Assembly (NCBI GenBank): GCA_910575625.1
Contig: CAJTFD010000002.1
Coordinates: 186,001 to 250,000, forward strand
DNA from: Clostridia bacterium
Lineage (GTDB): Bacteria; Bacillota; Clostridia; Lachnospirales; Lachnospiraceae
DNA length: 64,000 bases
Reading direction: 5' to 3'
Part shown: piece by piece, positions 43,001-51,277 of the stretch
How positions within the stretch are numbered: the first letter of the stretch is position 1
Layout of the letters: every line of letters starts with the position of its first letter
The notes under the pieces: model-generated
What the model was told of the DNA's origin: nothing
Database searches by the model: none
The model's input: the letters and a program-made list of their open reading frames with translations, nothing else
Translations under genes and position numbers: made by a program

Positions 43001-44225
43001 GGTGGACGTGCAGACGTCCAGCATGGATATGAGCGCCCTGGGCAGCAGCGGCATCCAGGTGCAGATCGTCGGGCAGGATCTGGATACGCTCCAGGAGCTG
43101 GCAGCAAAAGCTGCCGCCATCATAGAAGATGTCCCAGGGGTCACCAACGTCTCCGACGGGATGGAAGGATCGGATAAAGAGCTGCGCGTTGTGGTGGATA
43201 AGGCGAAAGCCATGGGGCATGGCCTGACCGTAGCACAGGTCTTCCAGGAGATCCAGAAGCACTTGGCGGAAGCCTCCGCGGCCACTACATTGGCTGCGGA
43301 AGAGAAAGATTATAAAGTCTATGTGCGGACGGATACCGATGAGGACATGACAAAAGAGGAGCTGGAGCGGATGCAGCTGGAATACAAAGATGCCAAAGGG
43401 GAGGAACAGAAAGTCCATCTCCGGGACATCGCGGCCTTCCAGGAGGCGGTGACGCCCCAGTCCATCCAGAGGGATGCCCAGTCCCGGTATATGTCTGTGA
43501 CAGCCGAGCTGGAGACCGGCTACAACATTGGTCTGGTGAGCGCGGACGTGGAGGAGACCCTGGAAGATTTTTCTCTGCCAAAAGGTTATACGATGGAGAT
43601 GCAAGGGGAAAACGAGACGATACAGGATGCTATGGGACAACTGGTATTAATGCTCGTCCTGGCTGTGGTCTTTATGTATCTGATCATGGTAGCCCAATTC
43701 CAGTCGCTGCTCTCCCCATTCATCGTCATGTTTACGATCCCATTGGCGTTCACAGGGGGATTTGCCGCCTTGTATATCACAGGGAACGAAGTGAGCGTGA
43801 TCGCGATGATCGGATTTGTCATGCTGGCGGGGATCATCGTGAATAACGGGATCGTGCTGGTGGACTATATGAACCAGCTGCGTATGGATGGGATGGAGAA
43901 GAGAGAGGCCATCATCCAGGCCGGGAAATCCCGGCTGCGCCCGGTCATCATGACGGCCCTGACCACGATCCTAGGATTGTCCACCATGGCCCTGGGGATG
44001 GGCATGGGTGCGGACATGGTGCAGCCCATGGCGATCGTCACGATCGGAGGACTTTTGTATGGGACACTGCTGACATTGTATGTGGTGCCGTGTATCTATG
44101 ATATCCTAAACCGCAAGGAATATAAAAGGGATGAAGAGCGGCTGGATGATGGAGATGGAAAGGCCGGGGACGACGATGCGCTGCCCCAGCCTGTAAAAGA
44201 GGATCCAGATGATGGAGATCTATGA
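40083..44225 (+). CDS. RND-family efflux permease with large coiled-coil insertion
   Basis: A 1380-residue protein; usual RND pumps are about 1,030-1,070. The permease frame is complete: first helix (VVVAVVLVLILGVVSFTKM), porter segments, TM4 with LALGIGMLVDNSIVVIENIYR (in part; charged Asp), and a mirrored second half (VIAMIGFVMLAGIIVNNGIVL). Between about residues 205 and 525 lies a hydrophilic insertion with repeated heptads (for example EEGKEKLEEGQAQLDEGRE) that reads as long coiled-coil hairpins, on the extracytoplasmic side by topology. Gram-positive RND pumps lack an outer membrane partner; the insertion may replace an adaptor or contact the wall. No adaptor gene is nearby. ATG follows AAAGGAGG. 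Its stop overlaps the convergent GGDEF gene by six bases. Confidence 0.92.
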   Translation: MLARFSVKKPYTVVVAVVLVLILGVVSFTKMNTDLLPSMDLPYAIVMTTYQGASPETVETVVTKPIEQSMATVTSIGNVSSISQENISLVILEFEETANMDSATIEMRENLDQISSYWDDSVGKSIIMKLNPDMMPVMVAAVEVEGMKDTEVTDFVTEHVEPELESIAGVASVTTTGTITEDVDVLIREDKIAAMDQRVKNALYGTFYEQEQELLDAQSELDANRSELESKKNQLGSGRDELGSGKQQAAEQIGEGAAQLNEAQVQLIEGRRELEKNLELLEEKQTELDSRRESLYASEAEAKKGLAQLEQAKSALEQLPAAINSMQEKKAELEGKLTEAKEALTQIQAALQFAPDTPELKEKEAELTSGIGLMEKGIQDLDLKIQETQGSLDTLLESFGADSAEEGLKNIKTQIKEVKEGLAKIEEGKEKLEEGQAQLDEGREKILAAREQLEEGQGKISSGIAQLNTQQILASVEMSIAQSKIDIGTFQIESAQQQMDTAQKQLDSGREQLDDARDEALKKSELDGIITVDMVKGILAAENFSMPAGYVGEDSEKYLVRVGDKLQDVKSLQELVILDMDLDNLNPICLAEVAEVAVHNNSSEIYANLNGNPGVMLSIEKQTGYSTGDVTDRILERFEELEDTYGQLGVSVMMDQGIYIDLVVDSVLQNMIFGAVLAVFILFVFLKDIRPTLVIACSIPISVVTALVLMYFSGVTLNIISLSGLALGIGMLVDNSIVVIENIYRMRGEGIPAKRAAVAGASQVAGAISASTLTTVCVFAPIVFTEGLTRQLFVDMGLTIAYSLLASLAVALTLVPMMSAGLLKRVQAKPARIMTKIQGFYGKTLRLSLRLKYLVLLLGVVLLAVSMMTSFSKGTAFMPEMESTQVSMTVSVEKDQNFQDLTRAADQVVESIEDIPDIDSIGAMAGGSMMSSMMGGSSQDSVSMYLVLKEDRQWGNERFEKEVLKRTKDIDCQVDVQTSSMDMSALGSSGIQVQIVGQDLDTLQELAAKAAAIIEDVPGVTNVSDGMEGSDKELRVVVDKAKAMGHGLTVAQVFQEIQKHLAEASAATTLAAEEKDYKVYVRTDTDEDMTKEELERMQLEYKDAKGEEQKVHLRDIAAFQEAVTPQSIQRDAQSRYMSVTAELETGYNIGLVSADVEETLEDFSLPKGYTMEMQGENETIQDAMGQLVLMLVLAVVFMYLIMVAQFQSLLSPFIVMFTIPLAFTGGFAALYITGNEVSVIAMIGFVMLAGIIVNNGIVLVDYMNQLRMDGMEKREAIIQAGKSRLRPVIMTALTTILGLSTMALGMGMGADMVQPMAIVTIGGLLYGTLLTLYVVPCIYDILNRKEYKRDEERLDDGDGKAGDDDALPQPVKEDPDDGDL

Positions 44226-45512
44226 TAATTCTGCGAGTCTCCGTTTTGCGAAGACTGTGTCGATGGGGGCCGGAAAGATATCCACGGTCCCACATCTGAT
44301 CGCGGTGGCGTACTGTCCCATGTTCCCCTCCTGGCAGATGGCGACAAAGGGGATATGCTGCAGCCAGTCGATGTCCAGCATCTCTGTCAGCAGTTCCTCC
44401 CCGTCGTCGGACCTGGTGGAGATATCGATATAGAGCAGGCTGACCTTGCCGGTAAATTCTTTCTTGAAATACTGGGCCTCATGCGTGGAAAAGATCGTGA
44501 GCAGCCGGGTATTCTCGTTGACCTTACTGATCGCGCTGCGCACATCGCGGCACGTGCTCAAGAGGAGGGAAGCCCGGATCCCGGACTGGACAGGGATCAG
44601 TTGTTTTTTCATGCCATATTCGGCGTATTGGGCTTTTCCGTTGCGTTTTGCGTTGTAGAGAGCCTCGTCCGCCTGTTTAAATAAAGTCTCATAGCTGCAG
44701 GGGCAGGGTTCGGAGATGGCCATCCCGATACTGATCGATACGTTGGCCGGCGCAGTGATATCCGGTGTGTATTTAAAAAGCTCAGAAAAATCAGAGGCCT
44801 TCTGCCTGGCCAGATCCATGGAGGGCAGGCCCGACATGAATACGATGAATTCATCCCCGCCGATCCGTCCCACGATATCCGTTTTCCTGAAATATCTGGA
44901 GATCAGATCGGCCACAGTGCGGATGACCTGGTCGCCCATCAGATGTCCGTGGACATCGTTGATCTGTTTGAAATCATCAATGTCGATGATCAGCATGGCA
45001 CAGATCGTGGTGTTTGTGGCCAACAATTTGGAGATCATATGTTCGATCGTCACTTTGTTGTAGATCCCGGTCATAAGATCCAGTTCCGCTTTCACCCGCA
45101 GGTTTTCACGTTCCCGGACCACCTCCTCGATCTGGCGGGTGGAGAGGACGTTGTGGATCCGATAGCGGATCATCTCCTCCACGAAAGGTTTTGTGATAAA
45201 ATCGGTGGCTCCCAGCTGGAAAGTCTCCATCTGGCTCTTGGTATCGTCATTGATCGTGATCACGACCACCGGGATGCTGCTGAACACAGGATTGGTCTGG
45301 CGGAATTTTAGGACATCGATGCCGGAGGCGATCGGCATATGGATATCTAAGAGCACGATGCTGATATCCTTTCCGTATTTCTTGATAAAATCTATGCCTT
45401 CCTTACCGTTTACAGCTTCCAATATATCAAAATCATTTTCAAATATCTCTCTGAGGATATCCCTATCGATATCGAGGTCATCTACGATCAGCATCTTGTG
45501 TTCCGTATACAT
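44220..45512 (-). CDS. Response regulator with GGDEF domain and C-terminal degenerate receiver-like domain
   Basis: About 430 residues. N-terminal receiver: LIVDDLDIDRD, phospho-acceptor in VLLDIHMP, and ITKPF lysine. The middle is a diguanylate cyclase with intact GGDEF (VGRIGGDEFIVF) and an inhibitory-site RKTD five residues before it, so c-di-GMP synthesis with product inhibition is expected. The last 125 residues (from about LIPVQSGIRA) resemble a receiver fold with an aspartate strand (LLYIDIS) but without the conserved lysine (PAPID). ATG 45512 is chosen for spacing from AAGGGG; 45518 is possible. It is monocistronic and divergent from paaK. Confidence 0.9.
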   Translation of the reverse strand: MYTEHKMLIVDDLDIDRDILREIFENDFDILEAVNGKEGIDFIKKYGKDISIVLLDIHMPIASGIDVLKFRQTNPVFSSIPVVVITINDDTKSQMETFQLGATDFITKPFVEEMIRYRIHNVLSTRQIEEVVRERENLRVKAELDLMTGIYNKVTIEHMISKLLATNTTICAMLIIDIDDFKQINDVHGHLMGDQVIRTVADLISRYFRKTDIVGRIGGDEFIVFMSGLPSMDLARQKASDFSELFKYTPDITAPANVSISIGMAISEPCPCSYETLFKQADEALYNAKRNGKAQYAEYGMKKQLIPVQSGIRASLLLSTCRDVRSAISKVNENTRLLTIFSTHEAQYFKKEFTGKVSLLYIDISTRSDDGEELLTEMLDIDWLQHIPFVAICQEGNMGQYATAIRCGTVDIFPAPIDTVFAKRRLAELS

Positions 45513-45685
45513 GTTCATTTCCCCTTACTGTTTATGTGCTTGTCCACTCCTTCCTATTATACATAAAATATCGTTTTCCGTAAAGGATTTTTAGAGGATT
45601 TAGATAGTTGTGGATTTTGTACGGATCTTGTTATATAATCAAAGGAGATATTTTACGGACCGTACATAAAGGAGGAGAGACGAAG

Positions 45686-46996
45686 ATGATCTGGGCACCA
45701 GAAGAGACCTATTCCCGCGAGGAGATACAGGCGATCCAGCTGCGCAAGCTGAAACAGTCTGTGGCATATATATATGAAAAAGTGCCGGCCTACCAAAAAA
45801 AGATGGACGAGGCCGGCGTAAAACCTGGGGATATCCAGACTCTGAAAGATCTGGAGAAACTGCCGTTCACCAACAAATCCGATTTCCGGGACAATTATCC
45901 CATGGGGCTGTTCGCGCGCCCGCGCAATGAGCTGGTCCGTGTGCACGCCAGTTCCGGGACCACCGGGAAGCCCACGATCGTTGGCTATACCAGAAATGAT
46001 ATGAAAGTCTGGACGAACAATGTATCCCGGATCGCATGTATGGGCGGGGCCACGCCGGATGACATTGCACAGATCGCATTTGGCTATGGTATGTTCACTG
46101 GCGCTCTGGGACTCCATGCGGGACTTGAGAACATCGGCGCTTCTGTCATGCCCATGTCCTCGGGCAACACGAAGAAGCAGCTCATGTTCATGCAGGACAT
46201 GGGGACGACCCTTCTGGTGGCTACGCCGTCCTATGCCCTGTACCTGGGGGAATCGGCCCGGGCGATGGGGATCGATCCGGAGGAGGATCTGCATGTACAT
46301 ATCGGACTGTTCGGCGGGGAGGGGATGACCGAGCCCATGCGGGAGGAGATGCACCGCATCTGGGGAAAAGGTTTCCTGTGTACGCAGAATTACGGCATGA
46401 GCGAGCTCTGCGGCCCGGGGGTTTCCGGGGAGTGCGCATATCTACAGGGCATGCATGTGAACGAGGACTGGTTCATACCGGAGATCATCGACCCAAAGAC
46501 CGGTGAAGTGCTCCCTCCTGGAGAGAAGGGCGAACTGGTCATCACCTGTCTGGGCAAGGAGGCCCTGCCGCTGATACGCTACCGCACGAAGGATATCTCC
46601 CGACTGATGTATGAGCCCTGTCCCTGCGGGCGGACCACCGTACGCATGGAAAATCTCTCCGGCCGTTCAGACGATATGCTGGTCATCCGCGGCGTGAACG
46701 TGTTCCCCACCCAGATCGAGGAAGTGCTGCTGCAGATCACGGAGATCGGGCCTCATTACGAGATCAAAGTGGAGCGGAGGAACCGCCTGGATGTGATGAC
46801 CATCACAGTGGAACTGATCGACGACCGCCTGCTGGATTCCTACAGACAGCTGGAAGAACTGAACGCCAAGATCCGTAAGAACTTAAAAGCCACCCTGGGA
46901 CTGGACGCAGTGATCCAGATCGTGGCCCCCATGAGCCTGCAGCGGTTCGAGGGCAAGGCGAAACGTGTGACGGATCTGCGCGGTGAAGGATTGTAG
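45686..46996 (+). CDS. paaK: Phenylacetate--CoA ligase (PaaK type)
   Basis: A 436-residue adenylate-forming enzyme. The AMP-binding motif is HASSGTTGKPTIVGYT, later YGMSELCGPGVSGEC and RTKDISRLMYEPCPCGR, with the C-terminal SDDMLVIRGVNVFPTQIEEV segment, in part. It activates phenylacetate or a related aryl acid with CoA and ATP. ATG 45686 follows AAAGGAGGAGAG; upstream frame is rejected. A gene for an ACT-domain protein follows 33 bases later, a pairing common in anaerobes where PaaK-like enzymes work in aromatic amino-acid or aryl-acid metabolism. The indolepyruvate oxidoreductase genes often found nearby are absent. Confidence 0.93.
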   Translation: MIWAPEETYSREEIQAIQLRKLKQSVAYIYEKVPAYQKKMDEAGVKPGDIQTLKDLEKLPFTNKSDFRDNYPMGLFARPRNELVRVHASSGTTGKPTIVGYTRNDMKVWTNNVSRIACMGGATPDDIAQIAFGYGMFTGALGLHAGLENIGASVMPMSSGNTKKQLMFMQDMGTTLLVATPSYALYLGESARAMGIDPEEDLHVHIGLFGGEGMTEPMREEMHRIWGKGFLCTQNYGMSELCGPGVSGECAYLQGMHVNEDWFIPEIIDPKTGEVLPPGEKGELVITCLGKEALPLIRYRTKDISRLMYEPCPCGRTTVRMENLSGRSDDMLVIRGVNVFPTQIEEVLLQITEIGPHYEIKVERRNRLDVMTITVELIDDRLLDSYRQLEELNAKIRKNLKATLGLDAVIQIVAPMSLQRFEGKAKRVTDLRGEGL

Positions 46997-47029
46997 GCAT
47001 AAAATGATAGAAAGGCATGGTGCAGCAAA

Positions 47030-47464
47030 ATGTTAAAACAGTTGGCAGTATTTGTGGAAAATCAGTCGGGGAGCCTGCGGAAAGTGACCATGGCCCTCCA
47101 TGAAAAAAATGTGAATATCTATGCATTCGCATCTTTCGACACACCGGAGTTTGGGATCTTACGCATGCTGGTGGACCATCCAGAGCAGGCGAAGGAAGCC
47201 CTGACCAGCCAGGGATTTGTGACGAAGATCTGTGATGTGATCGCGGTGGAGCTGCCGGACGAGCAAGGGGGACTGGATTCCCTGCTGGCGGCCCTCCACG
47301 ACAGCAATATCAGTATCAATTATACCTATTCATCCTTTGGTCGGATGAGCAAGATCCCGGCTGTGGTCATCCACACAGATGAGGTCTATGAGACGGAAAA
47401 TGTCCTGAGATCCAAGGGGTTCTCCTGCATGGACAGTTTTACGGAAAGCGCGGATCAGGAATAG
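47030..47464 (+). CDS. Tandem ACT-domain protein
   Basis: A 144-residue protein made of two ACT repeats. The first begins LKQLAVFVENQSGSLRKVT and the second is PDEQGGLDSLLAALHDSNISINYTYSSF, in part. Stand-alone tandem ACT proteins next to PaaK-like ligases are thought to sense aromatic amino acids. Translation probably follows paaK on the same transcript. Confidence 0.9.
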   Translation: MLKQLAVFVENQSGSLRKVTMALHEKNVNIYAFASFDTPEFGILRMLVDHPEQAKEALTSQGFVTKICDVIAVELPDEQGGLDSLLAALHDSNISINYTYSSFGRMSKIPAVVIHTDEVYETENVLRSKGFSCMDSFTESADQE

Positions 47465-47496
47465 GACGCACGGAAAATGAGAGAGGAGGCAGGGCG

Positions 47497-48957
47497 ATGT
47501 TGGAGAAGATCGATCTGACGAAAAAGATGTCAAAAAAAGAGTATCGCGGCAAGATGGAAAAACTGGAAAGGGAGCTGGGGGCGCTGCAGCGCAAGTGCAA
47601 AGAGCTGGGTATCCCCGTGATGATCGCGTTCGAGGGCTATCCCGCAGCTGGAAAAGGCAGCCAGATCGGGGCGCTGATCCACGCCCTGGATCCCCGGGGC
47701 TTTGAGGTCCATGCGGTAAAAAAGGAGACAGAAGAAGAGCGGATGCATCCGTTCATGTGGCGTTTCTGGACGAAGATGCCCGCCCAGGGCAGGATTGCCC
47801 TCTACGATACCAGCTGGTACCGGAAGGTACTGGCAAAAAAGCCGGATCAGAGGGCCTATGACTCGATCCTGTCCTTTGAACAGCAGATCACAGACGGCGG
47901 TGTGGTCCTGGTGAAACTCTTTTTGGCCATCGACCAAAAAGAGCAGAAAAAACGTTTTGAGAGGCTGGAGAAGAAAAAGAGCACAGCTTGGCGGGTGACC
48001 GACGCGGACCGGCGGCACAACAAACATTTTGCAAAGTATGAGAAGATCTACGAGGAGATGCTCCAGCGGACGGATACGGACCACGCCCCCTGGCATATCA
48101 TCGAGTCGACGGACAAACGATTTGCCACGGTGAAAATCTACACGATCGTGATCAATGCCCTGGCGGAAGGCATTGAGAGAGCGTCCGCGCCCCGGCCTGC
48201 GAAAAAACAGCATACAATATATATCGATGACCGGGATCTGAAAGAGTCGATCTTAAACAAAGTGGATCTGGATCTGTCCTATACAAAAAGAGAATATAAA
48301 GAAAAGCTGGAAAGACTCCAGTCGAAGATCCAGCTCCTGCACGGAGAACTGTACCGGAAACGGATCCCGGTGGTCTTAGGATTCGAGGGCTGGGATGCGG
48401 GGGGAAAAGGCGGCGCGATCAAGCGGCTCACCGAGAAGATGGATCCCAGAGGCTACACCGTGATCCCCACCGCGTCTCCGAATGACTGGGAGAAGGCTCA
48501 TCACTATCTGTGGCGGTTCTGGCAGGCGATGCCGAAGGCCGGTCATTTTTCCATCTTTGACAGGACCTGGTACGGCCGTGTGATGGTAGAGCGGATCGAG
48601 GGTTTCTGTACAACGGAAGAGTGGCAGCGGGCCTATAAGGAGATCAACGCCATGGAGCGGGATCTCTATGACGCGGGCGCGGTGGTGCTGAAATTCTGGA
48701 TGCAGATCGATAAAGACGAGCAGGCGCGGCGTTTCAAAGCGCGGCAGGAAGATCCGGAAAAACAGTGGAAGATCACAGACGAAGACTGGCGCAACCGGGA
48801 AAAATGGGATGCGTATGAGACGGCCGTCAACGAGATGCTGATCCGCACATCCACGCCCCACGCGCCCTGGATCGTGGTGGAGGGGAACAGTAAATATTAC
48901 GCCCGGATCAAGGTCTTAGAGACTGTGGTGGAGGCTCTCGAGGAAAGGATGGGATGA
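47497..48957 (+). CDS. pap: Polyphosphate:AMP phosphotransferase (tandem PPK2)
   Basis: A 486-residue protein with two PPK2 domains. Each has a P-loop (FEGYPAAGKGSQIG and FEGWDAGGKGGAIK), a DPRG motif, and a lid arginine/tryptophan region (WRFWTKMPAQGRIALYDTSWY and WRFWQAMPKAGHFSIFDRTWYGR, in part). The duplicated type phosphorylates AMP to ADP with polyphosphate. The first domain's loop is less canonical and is usually non-catalytic in this class. Start ATG 47497 follows GAGGAGGCAGGG. No polyphosphate kinase gene is nearby. Confidence 0.93.
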   Translation: MLEKIDLTKKMSKKEYRGKMEKLERELGALQRKCKELGIPVMIAFEGYPAAGKGSQIGALIHALDPRGFEVHAVKKETEEERMHPFMWRFWTKMPAQGRIALYDTSWYRKVLAKKPDQRAYDSILSFEQQITDGGVVLVKLFLAIDQKEQKKRFERLEKKKSTAWRVTDADRRHNKHFAKYEKIYEEMLQRTDTDHAPWHIIESTDKRFATVKIYTIVINALAEGIERASAPRPAKKQHTIYIDDRDLKESILNKVDLDLSYTKREYKEKLERLQSKIQLLHGELYRKRIPVVLGFEGWDAGGKGGAIKRLTEKMDPRGYTVIPTASPNDWEKAHHYLWRFWQAMPKAGHFSIFDRTWYGRVMVERIEGFCTTEEWQRAYKEINAMERDLYDAGAVVLKFWMQIDKDEQARRFKARQEDPEKQWKITDEDWRNREKWDAYETAVNEMLIRTSTPHAPWIVVEGNSKYYARIKVLETVVEALEERMG

Positions 48958-48958
48958 G

Positions 48959-50086
48959 ATGATGAAGAATCTGATCAAAAGCCTGTTGTTTTTTCTCGGA
49001 GTGCTCTTCCTGCCCCTGACAGTCCATGCGGGGGCAGCCACGTCCGCGAATGAGCCGACGGCCACCAGCGGCATACAGATGCAGGCCCCGTCCATGACCA
49101 TGCAGAAGGGGACTGCCCGCACCCTAAAGCTTTATAAAAAAAATGTCTCCGGCAAGGGCACCTGGGAGAGCAGCGATAAAAAGGTCGCAGCCGTCAACAG
49201 CAAGGGGAAGGTGACTGCGAAGAAGACAGGGACAGCGACGGTCACAGCCAGGATCGGCAGCTATCAAGCCTCCTGTAAGATCCGGGTCATCAATGCGCGC
49301 TTGAGCGCAGCACAGCTCTCGCTGGTAAAAGGCGGGACGAAGACGCTGACTGTCACAGGGACTACACTGAAAATTTCATGGTCCAGCAGCGATCCTGCGG
49401 TGGCTTCGGTCAGCAAGAAGGGGAAAGTCACAGCTAAAAAGAAAGGGACAGCCGTCATTTCTGCCTCGGTCGGCTGTGTGGTCCTGTCGTGTAAAGTCAC
49501 GGTCACATACCCGATATGGAGTCAGCTCAAAGACCAGTATAAGGACGACCCGAGTGTGAAACAACTTTTATTTGTCAAGTACACCGGCGGCACCCGGGCG
49601 AATGTTTTGTTTTACACGAAAGCTGGCAAGAAATGGAAGAAAGTCCTCTCCTGTACTGGATCTGTGGGGAGCGGCGGGATCGGGGAGGCCCGGGAAGGGC
49701 TTGCGGTCACGCCCAGGGGGACGTATACCCTCACGAGAGGTTTTGGGATCTTACCAGATCCGGGCGCAAAGATGTCCTATCTGAAAGTGAACAAAGATCA
49801 TTATTGGTGTGGAGACCAGGCGTATTACAATCAGCTGGTCAATATCAAGAAGAAACCCCATGATTGTACCGGTGAGCATCTGATCGACTATGTGCCCAGT
49901 TATAACTATGGCATGTTCCTGGATTACAATAAGGAATGTGTTTATGGCAAAGGCTCTGCGTTCTTCCTCCATTGCAGCGGTGGTTACACATATACAGGCG
50001 GGTGTATCGCAGTCAGCCAGCCCAATATGATCAAGATCTTGCAGACAGCGGAAAAAGGGGCGAAGATCTGTATTTATGAGAAATAG
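48959..50086 (+). CDS. Secreted L,D-transpeptidase with two Ig-like (BIG2) domains
   Basis: A 375-residue secreted protein. A signal peptide (IKSLLFFLGVLFLPLTVHA) is followed by two bacterial Ig-like repeats, each with the KVAAVNSKGKVTAKKTGTATVTA type pattern (two similar copies), then a YkuD-like catalytic domain with FLHCSGGYTYTGGCIAV, holding the active-site histidine and cysteine. Such enzymes crosslink or modify peptidoglycan, or attach proteins to it. ATG 48959 (or 48962) begins one base after the previous stop. A hairpin follows the gene. Confidence 0.88.
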   Translation: MMKNLIKSLLFFLGVLFLPLTVHAGAATSANEPTATSGIQMQAPSMTMQKGTARTLKLYKKNVSGKGTWESSDKKVAAVNSKGKVTAKKTGTATVTARIGSYQASCKIRVINARLSAAQLSLVKGGTKTLTVTGTTLKISWSSSDPAVASVSKKGKVTAKKKGTAVISASVGCVVLSCKVTVTYPIWSQLKDQYKDDPSVKQLLFVKYTGGTRANVLFYTKAGKKWKKVLSCTGSVGSGGIGEAREGLAVTPRGTYTLTRGFGILPDPGAKMSYLKVNKDHYWCGDQAYYNQLVNIKKKPHDCTGEHLIDYVPSYNYGMFLDYNKECVYGKGSAFFLHCSGGYTYTGGCIAVSQPNMIKILQTAEKGAKICIYEK

Positions 50087-50094
50087 ATAACAAT

Positions 50095-50119
50095 GGGTAT
50101 GACAGGACTGTTCATACCC
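50095..50119. terminator. Hairpin between convergent genes (weak terminator)
   Basis: GGGTATGA-9 nt-TCATACCC between the L,D-transpeptidase stop and the convergent AraC regulator stop. No strong T-run on either side, so termination is only inferred from position. Confidence 0.45.
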
Positions 50120-50121
50120 GA

Positions 50122-51045
50122 TCAGGATAAAAGAGATGATCTAAGGGGTGTAAGAGCCGTATCCTTTAGAGCATCTCTTATTTCTTTTCGGTATCTCACC
50201 GGGCTGCACCCAAAATGTTTCCGGAACGTCTCCGAAAAATAGCTGGCCCCAGAAAATCCCACCTCATAGCTGATCTGCGTGATGTTCAGATCCGTAGAAG
50301 CCATCAGCTCGATGCTTTTCTCCAAACGGTATTTGATCAGATAGTTCACCGGTGTCTGGTTCAGATAATCGCGAAATAGAGAGGAGCATTTGCTCTTGCA
50401 CACACCGCCCGAAGCGGCGATAGCATCCAGAGAAATCTTCTCCTGGTAATGTTTTTGGATATAGCCCACCATCTCACGCACCGCAGACAGCTGGTTGGAA
50501 GAGCCTGCGCTCTGGGGCTGTTCTTTCGGGGCGTGGGCATAGAGCCCCTGCCAGATCTGGCTGAACAACCCCTGGATCAAGAGTGGAAAAGCCGGCTGGT
50601 CCAGGGAATCATACATCTGCAGGAGCAGGAGCAGGATATCATGTTCCCAGGGGATGGAACTGCGCAGCGGACAGGAGGCAAAAGCCGTGTTTGCCAAAAG
50701 GGGGGCCACGAAATCTTGCTCCATGGAGGATGTGGCGCACAGGAGCATAGGATGGAGCAGGATGCAGAGAAATTCGCATTCCCCCCGGTCTTTGGAAAAG
50801 CCGTGGTGGAACTGACGGGAATTGACGAAGAGTCCCTCCCCTGTATGGATCGTGGTCACCTGGCCGTTGACATTGTAATCCATCTCCCCGGAGAGCACAG
50901 CGATGAACTCCACATCGTCGTGCCAGTGGCTTAAGCCCGTGTGCTGAGGATACTGGGAGAGGCAGTCTTTTTCGATAAAGATAAAATATCCGGGATAACT
51001 ATAGGGGACGTTTTCCGAACTGTCTTCGTTCAGGTCAAGGATCAT
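50122..51045 (-). CDS. AraC-family transcriptional regulator (cupin-HTH)
   Basis: A 307-residue protein. The N-terminal half is a cupin-like sensing domain (SHWHDDVEFIAVLSGEMDYNVNGQ, in part), and the C-terminal 100 residues are the AraC double HTH (ISLDAIAASGGVCKSKCSSLFRDYLNQ, in part, then VGFSGASYFSETFRKHFGCSPVRYRKE, in part). ATG 51045 lies nine bases after GGAGG. It is divergent from an MFS transporter and sugar acetyltransferase and probably controls them; the effector is unknown. Confidence 0.9.
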   Translation of the reverse strand: MILDLNEDSSENVPYSYPGYFIFIEKDCLSQYPQHTGLSHWHDDVEFIAVLSGEMDYNVNGQVTTIHTGEGLFVNSRQFHHGFSKDRGECEFLCILLHPMLLCATSSMEQDFVAPLLANTAFASCPLRSSIPWEHDILLLLLQMYDSLDQPAFPLLIQGLFSQIWQGLYAHAPKEQPQSAGSSNQLSAVREMVGYIQKHYQEKISLDAIAASGGVCKSKCSSLFRDYLNQTPVNYLIKYRLEKSIELMASTDLNITQISYEVGFSGASYFSETFRKHFGCSPVRYRKEIRDALKDTALTPLRSSLLS

Positions 51046-51143
51046 CGCAGACAACCTCCATCAATCTGGTGTAATAAAAAATATTGTTATAGAAATATAG
51101 GATATATCGGAAGAAAACAGATCATTTTTACGATATGATCATA

Positions 51144-51227
51144 GGGAAGGGTATGCAGATATCCATTTTAGTCCTCCCTTTAGGATGCTTGGCGTATCGG
51201 TACCCTTCCTATAATAATATATTTTTT
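51144..51227 (+). promoter_or_regulatory. Long leader hairpin with T-run before the MFS gene
   Basis: GGAAGGGTA (51145-51153) pairs perfectly with TACCCTTCC (51201-51209); an inner helix GATA-CCA / TGG-TATC extends it. Thirteen bases later a TTTTTT run (51222-51227) follows. It sits in the 232-base gap before the MFS start and could be an attenuator; no aptamer class was recognised. Confidence 0.4.
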
Positions 51228-51277
51228 GTACAGGGCTGTCAATGAAAAGCGGAGACAGCCGAAGGAGGTTGTGGAGA

